A stretch of 64,000 bases of DNA, taken from positions 58,498 through 122,497 of the forward strand of contig NZ_JAFNME010000006.1 of the NCBI RefSeq assembly GCF_017368815.1, given 5' to 3'. The translations under genes and the position numbers were made by a program. The notes below the pieces were generated by a model. The model saw only the letters and a list, made by a program, of their open reading frames with translations, was not told the origin of the DNA and did no database searches. This document shows positions 40,700 to 48,693 of this stretch, in pieces (within the stretch, counting starts at the first letter, position 1; every line of letters starts with the position of its first letter). The stretch is from Comamonas denitrificans. GTDB taxonomy: Bacteria; Pseudomonadota; Gammaproteobacteria; Burkholderiales; Burkholderiaceae_C.

Positions 40700-42781
40700 A
40701 TGTACGCATTGTTTGAAGATGCCGGAAAATTTTTCGCCGGCCGCATCCTTTCCGAGGCCGATGCCTCCTCCCAAATCGAGTTGGACTCGGGCAAACGGGT
40801 CAAGGTCAAAGCCGCCAACATCCTTCTGAAGTTTGACAAGCCCAGCCCGTCTGAGCTGCTGACCCAGGCCCAGGCGCAAGCGGCCGAGGTGGAGCTGGAC
40901 TTGGCCTGGGAATTTGCCCCCGAGGCCGAGTTTGGCTTTGCCGAGATTGCCCAAGACTACTTCTCGGCCAACGCCAGCCTGATCGAGCAGGCCGGCATGC
41001 TGGTGGCGCTGTTTGGTGCGCCGCATTACTTTCGCCGCGCGGGCAAAGGGCGGTTTAAGAAAGCGCCGGCAGAAATCCTGCAGCAAGCGCTGGCCGCGAT
41101 CGAGAAGAAAAAGCAGCTGCAAGCACAGATGGATGCCTGGGCGGCTGAGCTGGTCAGCGGCCAGTGTCCGCAGCCCATTCGCGAGCAGCTCTACAAAATT
41201 TTGTTCCGGCCGGACAAAAACGCCCCGGAATACAAAGCCGTGGTCGAGGCCAGCCGCCAGGCGCAAACCGCGCCGCTGCAGCTGCTGCAGCAAGCCGGGG
41301 CGATTGCCTCGGCCTACCAGTTTCACTGGCAGCGCTTTTTGCTGGACAACTTCCCCAAGGGCACCGGTTTTCCTGCCCTGCCAGCGCCCCAGCCGCCCGA
41401 GGATTTGCCGCTGGCCAGCGTGCAGGCGTATTCGATTGACGATTCGCAAACCACCGAGATTGACGATGCCCTGTCCGTCACCGGGCTGGGCAGTGGCCAG
41501 GTCACGCTGGGCATTCACATTGCGGCGCCGGGGCTGGCGATTGCGCCCGGCTCGGATCTGGACAAACTGGGCCGCCAGCGCCTGTCCACCGTGTACATGC
41601 CGGGCTACAAAATCACCATGCTGCCCGACGAGGTGGTGCAGGCCTACACCCTGGATGCGGGCCGTGCCAACCCGGCAGTGTCGCTCTACGTCACCTACGA
41701 CGAGGCGAGTCTGGACGTGCTGGAGAAAACCACCCGCCTAGAGCGCGTGCCCGTGGCGCACAACTTCCGCCACGATCAGCTCGACCACATCGTCACAGAA
41801 GAGCACCTTGCGCAGGATATAAGCCAAGTTCAGGTAGAAAACATCCCGCAATCCTTAAAAGACGTGTGGAATGAGCTATCGTTCTTGCACAAACTGGCGC
41901 AGCACCTGAAGCACCAGCGCGAAGTGGTGCGCGGCAAGCCGGAAAACTTCAGCCGCCCGGATTACAGCTTCCGCCTGCAAGGCAACGGCAAAAACGAGCC
42001 CGATGGCAGCGAGATCGTGCACATTAGCACCCGCAAGCGCGGCTCCCCGCTGGATTTGATCGTGGCCGAGGCCGCCATCGTCGCCAACAGCAGCTGGGGC
42101 CAAATGCTGGCCGACTTTGGCGTGCCCGGCATCTACCGCAGCCAGGCCAGCATGGCCCCAGGGGTGAAGGTGCGCATGTCCACCAAAGCCCAGCCGCACG
42201 CGGGCATGGGGGTCAAGTGCTACACCTGGGCCACCTCGCCGCTGCGCCGCTATGTGGATTTGGTCAATCAATGGCAGGTGATTGCCTGCGCCCGCCACGG
42301 GGCCACGGCAGCGCTGGCGGCACCGTTCAAGCCCAAAGATGCCGATTTGTTCTCCATCATCAGCAACTTTGAGGCCACCTACGGCGCGTACAACAGTTAC
42401 CAAGCGGGCATGGAGCGCTTTTGGACGCTCAAGTATTTGGAGCAAAACGGCATCACCGAGATCGACGGCGCATTGATCCGCGACGATGCTGCCGGCGGTG
42501 CCCTGGTGCGGGCCGATACCTTGCCGCTGGTGGTGAACGTGCTCGGTGCCCAGGGCATGGGGCGCGGGGCGCGGGTGCGCGTCAAGCTGGGGCAGGTGGA
42601 CTTGATCAGTCTGGACATTCACGGCACCGTTGTTGCCCGCTTGGATGATCCGCTGGACCCGAGTGACGATGCACCGCTGGACGCAGAGGACGATGGCGAT
42701 GGTGCCGAAGTCACTGCCGGCCCCATCGCCATTGCCGTTGATGTGAATGAGGCCGACAGCCCCGATAATCCCACGCCGTGA
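40700..42781 (+). CDS. RNase II/RNB-domain exoribonuclease
   Basis: A 3'-to-5' exoribonuclease-like protein of about 693 residues. The catalytic Asp/Glu cluster is in YSIDDSQTTEIDDALSV, followed by LGIHIAAPG, TVYMPGYKITMLP, SLYVTYDE and the C-terminal RNB motif YTWATSPLRRYVDLVNQWQ. The N-terminus MYALFEDAGKFFAGRILSE is typical of this proteobacterial subgroup, which lacks the canonical double cold-shock layout of Rnb. An acidic tail (DPSDDAPLDAEDDGDGAE) ends the protein. An ATG at 40682 is in frame. The stop overlaps the next gene (GTGA). Confidence 0.9.
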   Translation: MYALFEDAGKFFAGRILSEADASSQIELDSGKRVKVKAANILLKFDKPSPSELLTQAQAQAAEVELDLAWEFAPEAEFGFAEIAQDYFSANASLIEQAGMLVALFGAPHYFRRAGKGRFKKAPAEILQQALAAIEKKKQLQAQMDAWAAELVSGQCPQPIREQLYKILFRPDKNAPEYKAVVEASRQAQTAPLQLLQQAGAIASAYQFHWQRFLLDNFPKGTGFPALPAPQPPEDLPLASVQAYSIDDSQTTEIDDALSVTGLGSGQVTLGIHIAAPGLAIAPGSDLDKLGRQRLSTVYMPGYKITMLPDEVVQAYTLDAGRANPAVSLYVTYDEASLDVLEKTTRLERVPVAHNFRHDQLDHIVTEEHLAQDISQVQVENIPQSLKDVWNELSFLHKLAQHLKHQREVVRGKPENFSRPDYSFRLQGNGKNEPDGSEIVHISTRKRGSPLDLIVAEAAIVANSSWGQMLADFGVPGIYRSQASMAPGVKVRMSTKAQPHAGMGVKCYTWATSPLRRYVDLVNQWQVIACARHGATAALAAPFKPKDADLFSIISNFEATYGAYNSYQAGMERFWTLKYLEQNGITEIDGALIRDDAAGGALVRADTLPLVVNVLGAQGMGRGARVRVKLGQVDLISLDIHGTVVARLDDPLDPSDDAPLDAEDDGDGAEVTAGPIAIAVDVNEADSPDNPTP

Positions 42782-43635
42782 AAAAGCTTAACTCTCCACT
42801 TGCGCTGGCGCTGCTCCTTTCCTTGGCCGTGCACGCGGTGCTGCTCACCGTGCGCTTTGTCGCGCCCGAGCAGTTCAACCGGGTGTTTAAAGATACGGCG
42901 CTGGAAGTCATCTTGGTCAATGCCCAAAGCCAAGAACGCCCAGAGAATGCCCAAGCCATTGCCCAGGCCAATTTGGCTGGCGGCGGCGATGTCGCCCAAG
43001 GCCGGGCCACCAGCCCCATGCCGTACTCGGCCCTGACCCGCATTGGCGATGATTTTGAAGAGCGCCAACGCCAGATCGATGCCCTGCAAGAGCGGCAAAC
43101 CACCTTGCTCACGCAATTGCGCCAGCGCCTGGCCGCCCTGCCCGAATTCGATCCGCGCGAAGCCGCCCAGCAGCAGGCCCGTGAACAGCAAGAGCAAAAG
43201 CGCAAGCAATTGCTCAAGCAATTGGCCGAGCTGGAAAAACGTATCAACGAAGAAAACGCCCGCCCGAAAAAGCGCTACATCAGCCCCGCCACCAAAGAAG
43301 CGGCCTACGCCGTGTACTACGACGCATTGCGCCACAAAGTGGAGGAAAAAGGCACGGAAAACTTCCCCGAAGTTGGCGGGCGCAAGCTGTATGGCGACCT
43401 GATCATGGTGCTGACCATCAACCACGATGGCCGGGTGCTGGAAACTGAAATCGTGCAAAGCTCCGGCCAGCAAGATTTGGACCGCCGTGCCCAAGCCATT
43501 GCCTACGCATCGGGCCCCTTTGGCAGCTTCACCCCGGCCATGCGGGCCCAGGCCGACCAAATTGTGGTCGTAGCGCGCTTTAGCTTTACGCGCGACCAGG
43601 TGCTGCAAGCCAATGTGCAAGCCAATGAGCGTTAA
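42778..43635 (+). CDS. TonB-like energy transduction protein
   Basis: An inner-membrane-anchored periplasmic protein of 285 residues. One N-terminal helix (LALALLLSLAVHAVLLTVRFV) is followed by a long charged, heptad-like Gln/Glu/Lys-rich region (REAAQQQAREQQEQKRKQLL), not the usual Pro-rich spacer. The C-terminal TonB domain has YYDALRHKVEEKGTENFPEV and LIMVLTINHDGRVLETEIVQSSG. No exbB or exbD is adjacent. The start is GTG at 42778, overlapping the RNase stop, so translation is coupled. It may serve receptors such as the one at 16318, or a different envelope function as in TonB-like/TolA-like proteins. Confidence 0.82.
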   Translation: MKKLNSPLALALLLSLAVHAVLLTVRFVAPEQFNRVFKDTALEVILVNAQSQERPENAQAIAQANLAGGGDVAQGRATSPMPYSALTRIGDDFEERQRQIDALQERQTTLLTQLRQRLAALPEFDPREAAQQQAREQQEQKRKQLLKQLAELEKRINEENARPKKRYISPATKEAAYAVYYDALRHKVEEKGTENFPEVGGRKLYGDLIMVLTINHDGRVLETEIVQSSGQQDLDRRAQAIAYASGPFGSFTPAMRAQADQIVVVARFSFTRDQVLQANVQANER

Positions 43636-43686
43636 TCATTTTTCTCACGCCGATCCTGTGGATTGTGCTGATCATGCGGTCATGCG

Positions 43687-44538
43687 ATGACAACACCTGA
43701 CAATTACTGCGTATTTGGCAACCCCATTGGGCACAGCCGTTCGCCCTGGATTCACCAGCGCTTTGCGCAACTGACCGGGCAAAACCTCGATTACCAAGCA
43801 CGTTTGGCTCCGTTAGATGGTTTTGCCGACAGTTTGCGCGACTTTATCGCCCAGGGCGGCAAAGGGGCCAACGTCACCGTTCCCTTCAAGCACGACGCGG
43901 CCCGTTGCGCCCACACCTGCAGCCAGCGGGTGGTGCTGGCCGGGGCGGCCAATACCTTGCTCATCAGCGCCGACGGGCAGATTCACGCCGACAACACCGA
44001 CGGCCTGGGGCTGGTGGCCGATATCACCCACAACGCCGGGGTAGCGCTGGCCGGGGCGGATATTTTGCTGGTCGGTGCCGGGGGCGCGGCAGCGGGTGTG
44101 CTCGGGCCGCTGCTGCAGGCCCAGCCCCGCAGTATCACCGTCTGCAACCGCACCGCGGCCAAGGCGCAGGCGCTGGTGGCCCGCCACCAAGCCCTGGCCC
44201 AGCAGCAAAATGTGCAGCTGCTGGCGCAAGAGCAGCAAGCCTTGGACCGCGATTTTTCCGTCATTATTAATGCCACCGCTGCCAGCCTGAGCGGCGGCGC
44301 AGTGCCCGTGCCCGAGGGCAGCGTGCGCCCCGGTGCCTTGGTGTACGACATGATGTACGGCCCGGCCGCCGAAGGTTTTTTAGACTGGGTCTGGCAGCAA
44401 GGCGGCATTGCCCGCGATGGCCTGGGTATGCTGGTCGAGCAAGCGGCGGCGGCCTTTGCCCTGTGGCGCGGTGTGCAGCCCCCAAGCGCACAGGTGCTCG
44501 ATGAGCTGCGCGATCTGTTGCTGGCGCAGCAGGCATGA
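43687..44538 (+). CDS. aroE: Shikimate dehydrogenase AroE
   Basis: An NADPH-dependent reductase of 283 residues that converts 3-dehydroshikimate to shikimate. The substrate site is NPIGHSRSPWIHQRFA with the catalytic Lys and neighbouring residues in GKGANVTVPFKHDA, then NTDGLGLVADI. The nucleotide fold has LLVGAGGAAAGVLGPLLQ and VCNRTAAKAQAL, where the Arg/Thr suit NADP. The end DGLGMLVEQAAAAFALW is typical. The following mtgA begins 10 bases after the stop. AroG, the entry enzyme of the same pathway, is about 9 kb upstream in a separate unit. Confidence 0.96.
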   Translation: MTTPDNYCVFGNPIGHSRSPWIHQRFAQLTGQNLDYQARLAPLDGFADSLRDFIAQGGKGANVTVPFKHDAARCAHTCSQRVVLAGAANTLLISADGQIHADNTDGLGLVADITHNAGVALAGADILLVGAGGAAAGVLGPLLQAQPRSITVCNRTAAKAQALVARHQALAQQQNVQLLAQEQQALDRDFSVIINATAASLSGGAVPVPEGSVRPGALVYDMMYGPAAEGFLDWVWQQGGIARDGLGMLVEQAAAAFALWRGVQPPSAQVLDELRDLLLAQQA

Positions 44539-44548
44539 TGCTTTGGCG

Positions 44549-45280
44549 GTGGTGAAAGCGTTTCTCACCGGGCTGGAGCGCTGGCTGCTGGCGGTGATTG
44601 CCGCAGCGGTGTTGCTGCAGCTGTTTTTTGTGCTGCGCATTGCCTTGATGGCCTGGTGGGCCCCGCAATCGACCGCGTTTGAGCGCACCCAGTTGTGGCA
44701 ACACTGGCACACCGGGGTTCGCAGCCCCTGGCAGCAGCAGTGGGTGGATTATGAAAACATCGCCCCCGCACTGAAAAAAGCGGTTTTAACGGCAGAAGAC
44801 GACCTGTTTACCGAACATGACGGCGTGCAGTGGCAGGCCATCGAACGCGCCTGGCAGCGCAACCAAAAAGCCTTGGCCCAGGCCGAGCACAAACCCACGG
44901 CCAAGCCGGTGCGCATTGTTGGCGGCTCCACCATCACCCAGCAATTGGCCAAAAACTTGCTGTTGTCGGGCGAGCGCAATCTGCTGCGCAAAGGGCAAGA
45001 GCTGGCATTGGCCTTTTTATTAGAGCAATTCTTGGATAAACGCCGGATTTTGGAGCTGTACCTGAACCATGCCGAATGGGGGCAGGGCATTTTTGGGGCC
45101 GAGGCGGCGGCGCAGCATTACTTTAAAAAACCGGCCAGTCGGCTGACCAGCTTGGAAGCGGCCCGTTTGGCCGTCATGCTGCCGCGCCCGCGCTACTTTC
45201 AGCAGCATTGGCAGTCGGGGTATTTAAGCCAACGCGCCCAAGTGATTGCGCGGCGCATGGCGGGCACGGCGATTCCTTAG
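44549..45280 (+). CDS. mtgA: Monofunctional biosynthetic peptidoglycan transglycosylase MtgA
   Basis: A glycosyltransferase family 51 enzyme of about 243 residues. The N-terminal membrane anchor is LLAVIAAAVLLQLFFVLRIALMAWW. Catalytic motifs are LTAEDDLFTEHDG (first Glu), GGSTITQQLAKNLLLSGERN, KGQELALAFLLEQFLDKRRILELYLNHAEWGQGIFG and ARLAVMLPRPRYF. It polymerises lipid II glycan strands. No ATG exists in frame at the start; GTG at 44549 or 44552, or TTG at 44543, must be used. The stop codon lies inside a TTA-flanked copy of the palindromic element end at 45280. Confidence 0.94.
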   Translation: MVKAFLTGLERWLLAVIAAAVLLQLFFVLRIALMAWWAPQSTAFERTQLWQHWHTGVRSPWQQQWVDYENIAPALKKAVLTAEDDLFTEHDGVQWQAIERAWQRNQKALAQAEHKPTAKPVRIVGGSTITQQLAKNLLLSGERNLLRKGQELALAFLLEQFLDKRRILELYLNHAEWGQGIFGAEAAAQHYFKKPASRLTSLEAARLAVMLPRPRYFQQHWQSGYLSQRAQVIARRMAGTAIP

Positions 45281-45295
45281 ATCGTGAACACGTTC
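45280..45295. repeat. Solo end of the 160-bp palindromic element
   Basis: GATCGTGAACACGTTC is an exact inverted copy of the first 16 bases of the full element at 45970. It is flanked by TTA on both sides and touches the mtgA stop codon. It may be an excision remnant or a minimal insertion. Confidence 0.6.
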
Positions 45296-45320
45296 TTAGC
45301 GCCTGTGTGGGATTTTGTTT

Positions 45321-45355
45321 AAAGTAATAGTGCTTTGCGCTCTTGTTTATTGGTT
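45321..45355. repeat. Palindromic intergenic repeat unit between mtgA and ruvC
   Basis: AAAGTAATAGTGCTTTGCGC followed by TCTTGTTTATTGG resembles the TAGCTGCTTGCGCTTA arm at 14052, with a few changes. It lies in the 131-base AT-rich gap before ruvC, which otherwise shows no clear promoter. Confidence 0.45.
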
Positions 45356-45411
45356 TATCTATTTAAATCAGCAAAATAGTGTTGATTTATCAGCGAAAGC
45401 AGCTCCTTTTT

Positions 45412-45969
45412 ATGCGTATTCTTGGCATTGACCCCGGCTTGCAAACCACCGGCTTTGGCGTGATTGATTGCCACGGGGCGCAGCTGCAGTACGTGGCCAG
45501 CGGCACCATCCGCACCACGCGCACGCCGGGGGTGGCGTTGGGGGATTTGCCGCAGCGGCTGAAAATTATTTTTCAAAGTCTGGGCGAAGTGGTGCAGCGC
45601 TACCAGCCCAGCACCGCCGTGGTGGAGATTGTGTTTGTGAACGTCAATCCGCAATCGACCCTGCTGCTGGGGCAGGCGCGCGGTGCGGCTTTGACCGCCT
45701 TGGTGGCGCACGATTTGACCGTGGCCGAGTACACCGCCTTGCAAATGAAAAAAGCCATCACCGGCAATGGCCGCGCCGCCAAGGGGCAAATCCAGGCCAT
45801 GGTGCAGCACATGCTGCGCCTGCCGGGTCTGCCCGGGCCGGATGCGGCCGATGCCCTGGGGCTGGCCATCACCCACGCCCACGCTGCGCCCATGCTGGAC
45901 AAGCTGGCCGACCAAACCAGCCTGCAGCGGCGCCAGCACGCCATGCTCAAGGCCGGGCGGGTGTACTAA
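45412..45969 (+). CDS. ruvC: Holliday junction resolvase RuvC
   Basis: An endonuclease of 185 residues that resolves recombination junctions with RuvAB. The RNase H-like active site is visible: the first Asp in [16 protein letters not shown], Glu in [22 protein letters not shown] and the C-terminal acidic pair in [16 protein letters not shown]. The ATG at 45412 gives the standard N-terminus; upstream extension into the AT-rich leader is not supported. The ruvC stop TAA directly abuts the full 160-bp palindromic element. ruvA and ruvB are not in the window. Confidence 0.96.
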   Translation: MRILGIDPGLQTTGFGVIDCHGAQLQYVASGTIRTTRTPGVALGDLPQRLKIIFQSLGEVVQRYQPSTAVVEIVFVNVNPQSTLLLGQARGAALTALVAHDLTVAEYTALQMKKAITGNGRAAKGQIQAMVQHMLRLPGLPGPDAADALGLAITHAHAAPMLDKLADQTSLQRRQHAMLKAGRVY

Positions 45970-46129
45970 GAACGTGTTCACGATCTCCTCATGGGTGTGC
46001 GGGCGCGGCTTCGGGCGGTCTGCGTCGTTGCAAATCCTCGCAATAACCAAGCTATTGCTGTGGTTTGCGCCTCGCAACCCATCCCGAACCGCAGCCCCCA
46101 CACCTTCATTCGAGATCATGAACACGTTC
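45970..46129. mobile_element. 160-bp near-palindromic element, copy 1 (MITE-like)
   Basis: It begins GAACGTGTTCACGATC and ends GATCATGAACACGTTC, so the ends are inverted repeats. The halves are imperfect inverted copies along most of the length, with the centre CAATAACCAAGCTATTG. A TAA lies on each side; the left one is the ruvC stop codon. Copy 2 at 53373 differs at only about six positions. There is no convincing coding capacity: the small open frames through it are translations of the palindrome. Confidence 0.75.
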
Positions 46130-46193
46130 TAAGGGCATGCGCAGCCAGTCAAGTTAGCCAGTGAAGTCAGTTACAGCAGAAGGTTAGAGAAGT

Positions 46194-46736
46194 TTGAAGC
46201 AATTGTTAAACATTGGGCGCATGCGCCTGGCCGTGGCCGCTTGGCTGCTGCTGGCCGCGTGCGCTGTGCAGGCCGCCAGCAGCGTGCATGGCAAGGTGGT
46301 TGGCGTGGCCGATGGCGACACTGTTACGGTGCTCAGCGCCAAGAACAAGCGCTACAAAATCCGCTTGCAAGGGGTTGATGCGCCGGAGTTGCGCCAAGCC
46401 TTTGGGCGGCAGTCAAAAAAAGCCTTGTCCGATTTGGTCTTTGGCCAGCCGGTGCGGGTGCAACTGCAAGGCAAAGACCGCTACGGCCGTTGGCTGGGCA
46501 AGGTGCTGGTGGCCGAGCCCGGCTGCCGTGCCGCCCACTGCCCCTTGACGCTGGATGCCGGCCATGCACAAATCACGCGCGGCTTGGCCTGGTGGTACCG
46601 CGCCTATGCCAAAGAGCAAAGCGTGGTGGATGCCGCCACCTATGCCCATGCCGAAAAACAAGCCCGCGCCTACCGCCTAGGCCTGTGGCAAACGAAAAAG
46701 CCCACCCCGCCGTGGGTGTGGCGGCGCAAACATTGA
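46194..46736 (+). CDS. Thermonuclease-family (SNase-like) exported nuclease
   Basis: An exported protein of about 180 residues. A signal sequence (MRLAVAAWLLLAACAVQA) precedes the SNase fold: VHGKVVGVADGDTVTVLSAKNKRYKIRLQGVDAPEL with the acidic metal ligands and Arg, then GKDRYGRWLGKVLV and LGLWQ. LLAAC fits a lipobox, so it may be a lipoprotein; cleavage after AVQA is the alternative. The TTG at 46194 has a purine-rich upstream (AGAGAAG); the ATG at 46221 is the other possible start. Target nucleic acid is unknown. Confidence 0.88.
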   Translation: MKQLLNIGRMRLAVAAWLLLAACAVQAASSVHGKVVGVADGDTVTVLSAKNKRYKIRLQGVDAPELRQAFGRQSKKALSDLVFGQPVRVQLQGKDRYGRWLGKVLVAEPGCRAAHCPLTLDAGHAQITRGLAWWYRAYAKEQSVVDAATYAHAEKQARAYRLGLWQTKKPTPPWVWRRKH

Positions 46737-46825
46737 AGCGCCCGCATGGCCGTTGATCTGCCGCTTGCCCCTTCAGCGGCGCTGCCATTGGGCCGCAGTG
46801 GCTGGCTCTGCTACGCTTGGCGGCT

Positions 46826-47431
46826 ATGAATGTGTCCAGTCCCCTTGCCCTAGAAATTGCCGAAACCGCTGCCCGCCTGATTGTTGAAGAGGGCTTGGAG
46901 TGGGGGCCGGCCAAGCGCCGCGCCGTCAAACAAATGGGGCTGCCCCCGCGCACGGCTTTGCCCGATAACGCCGTGCTCGAAGATGCGGTGCGCGCTTACC
47001 TGGAGCTGTTTTGTGCCGATACCCAGCCGCAGGAGCTGCACGCCTTGCGCACCTTGGCGCAGGAGTGGATGCAGCGGCTGGAAGATTTTCGCCCCCACCT
47101 GACCGGTGCGGTGTGGCGGGGCACGGCCACGCGCTTATCCGATATTTATCTGCAATTGTTTTGCGATGACCCCAAAGCCGCTGAAATTGCCCTGCTGGAT
47201 CGGCAAGTGCGCTTTGAGGTCAGCCAAGTGCCCGGCTTTAAAGGGGCGCTGGTTGATGCCTTGAGCATTCACAGCTGGTGCGCCCCCCTGGGCGAAACGG
47301 TGGGGGTACACCTGCTGATTCATGATTTTGACGAGCTGCGCGGAGCGCTGAAGCCCGACAGCCAAGGCCGCAGCCCACGCGGCGATTTACGCGCCTTGCA
47401 AACCTTGCTGGCCGCGCAGGAGGATGCATGA
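46826..47431 (+). CDS. Conserved hypothetical protein upstream of tlpA
   Basis: A cytoplasmic, mostly helical protein of 201 residues starting MNVSSPLALEIAETAARLIVEEGLEWGPAKRRAVKQMGLP. Other features are LPDNAVLEDAVRAYLELF, VWRGTATRLSDIYLQLFCDD and HSWCAPLGETVGVHLLIHD, the last resembling a small beta-sheet domain. There is no signal peptide or known catalytic motif. The stop overlaps the tlpA start by four bases (ATGA), so the two genes are coupled. I do not recognise its function. Confidence 0.75.
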   Translation: MNVSSPLALEIAETAARLIVEEGLEWGPAKRRAVKQMGLPPRTALPDNAVLEDAVRAYLELFCADTQPQELHALRTLAQEWMQRLEDFRPHLTGAVWRGTATRLSDIYLQLFCDDPKAAEIALLDRQVRFEVSQVPGFKGALVDALSIHSWCAPLGETVGVHLLIHDFDELRGALKPDSQGRSPRGDLRALQTLLAAQEDA

Positions 47432-47994
47432 CAAGCACAGACAACAAGAGCGCCCGCCGCCAATGGCTGCTCGCCGCTGGCGGGGTGGCGCTCACCAGCG
47501 CTGTGGGCATCGGTGTGTGGCAAGCCGTGCGCCCTGCGGCTGGCGAGCTGGACGCTGGGCTGGCGCACTTTTGGGCGCAGCAGCTGCCCTTGGCCTCGGG
47601 CGAGATGGTGGCCTTGCAGCAGTTCCAAGGCCAGGGCCGGCCCCTGCTGGTGAATTTTTGGGCCACTTGGTGCCCGCCGTGTGTGAAAGAGCTGCCCTTG
47701 CTCGACCAACTGGCGCAAACGCAAGCCCAGGCCGGTGGCCAAGGCCTGCGGGTGCTGGGCATTGCGGCGGACAAGGCGGCCAATGTCACCCGTTGGCTGC
47801 AGCGCCAGCCCTTGAGCTTTCCGGTGGTGATTGCTGAAACGGGGGGCGTGGCGCTGACGCGGCCCTTGGGCAATAGCAACGGGGGCCTGCCGTTTTCCCT
47901 GCTCTTTGACGGGGCGGGGCAGTTGAAGCAGCGTAGAATCGGCGCCTTTACCGAAGAAATTTTGCAGCGCTGGATGGCTGCAGTTGCACCATAA
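47428..47994 (+). CDS. TlpA-like thiol:disulfide oxidoreductase
   Basis: A membrane-anchored periplasmic thioredoxin-like protein of 188 residues. A twin-Arg-containing N-terminus (ARRQWLLAAGGVALTSAVGIGVW) forms a signal anchor. The redoxin domain has VNFWATWCPPCVKELPLL with the CPPC active site and the cis-Pro loop GGLPFSLLFD. It probably reduces periplasmic disulfides, for example in cytochrome maturation. In many Burkholderiales aroQ lies between this gene and accB; here the 139-base gap has no room for it. Confidence 0.9.
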   Translation: MTSTDNKSARRQWLLAAGGVALTSAVGIGVWQAVRPAAGELDAGLAHFWAQQLPLASGEMVALQQFQGQGRPLLVNFWATWCPPCVKELPLLDQLAQTQAQAGGQGLRVLGIAADKAANVTRWLQRQPLSFPVVIAETGGVALTRPLGNSNGGLPFSLLFDGAGQLKQRRIGAFTEEILQRWMAAVAP

Positions 47995-48133
47995 ATAGCG
48001 TTTGTTGAATCAACGGCACGCGCGGCATAAAAAAATTCCACAACGACGTTGATTAAAAATAAGACCAAAAGAACGCAAAAGCCCGAAATTAGGGTACATT
48101 CGCGCCCTTGTTTGAATGATTGTGGGAGCTTTC

Positions 48134-48580
48134 ATGGATCTGCGTAAACTCAAAACCCTCATTGACTTGGTGTCCGAATCGAACGTCTCGGAGCTGGAAA
48201 TTACCGAAGCCGAGGGCAAAGTCCGCATCGTTAAAAGCGCGGGTGTAGTGCAGCAATTTGTCGCTGCCGCCCCAGTGGCTGCTGCCCCGGCTGCAGCGCC
48301 TGCCGCCCCAGTGGCTGAATTGCCGGCCCCCCCTGCGGCCGTGGTCGGCCACCAAGTGAAATCGCCCATGGTGGGTACGTTCTACCGCGCATCGGCCCCG
48401 GGTGCCAAGCCGTTCATTGAAATCGGTGCCCAGGTCAAAGAAGGTGATGTGCTGTGCATTATTGAGGCCATGAAGATCTTGAACGAGATCGAGGCCGACA
48501 AGACCGGCACCGTCACCCGCGTGCTGGCAGAAAACGGCCAAGCCGTTGAATACGGCCAACCGCTGTTCGTGATTGAGTAA
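48134..48580 (+). CDS. accB: Biotin carboxyl carrier protein AccB of acetyl-CoA carboxylase
   Basis: A carrier protein of 148 residues. The N-terminal domain ([33 protein letters not shown]) is followed by an Ala/Pro linker and the biotinyl domain with [12 protein letters not shown] and the biotin-accepting Lys in [14 protein letters not shown]. The ATG at 48134 follows TGGGAG. It moves carboxyl groups from AccC to the carboxyltransferase in the first step of fatty-acid synthesis. accC follows 113 bases later. Confidence 0.97.
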   Translation: MDLRKLKTLIDLVSESNVSELEITEAEGKVRIVKSAGVVQQFVAAAPVAAAPAAAPAAPVAELPAPPAAVVGHQVKSPMVGTFYRASAPGAKPFIEIGAQVKEGDVLCIIEAMKILNEIEADKTGTVTRVLAENGQAVEYGQPLFVIE

Positions 48581-48693
48581 GCCTTGCCACGTGGGCGCTG
48601 CCACAGACATCCCTGTGGCCGGTGCCAGCATCGTGTACAGCGCGCTCGCCCCGGCAGCAGCCAGGGGTGCGAAACAACGAGGAGCCTTCTTTC

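Noticed and set aside
45355..46125. Small frames beginning MFMISNEGVG at the right ends of the two palindromic elements (also 52989-53528)
   Set aside because: They start inside the inverted end and read through the palindrome into neighbouring genes on the opposite strand. They are a by-product of the element, not genes.
48470..48490. AMKIL instead of AMKM in the AccB biotin site
   Set aside because: The biotinylated Lys and flanking Met are intact, and the next residue varies naturally in this family.
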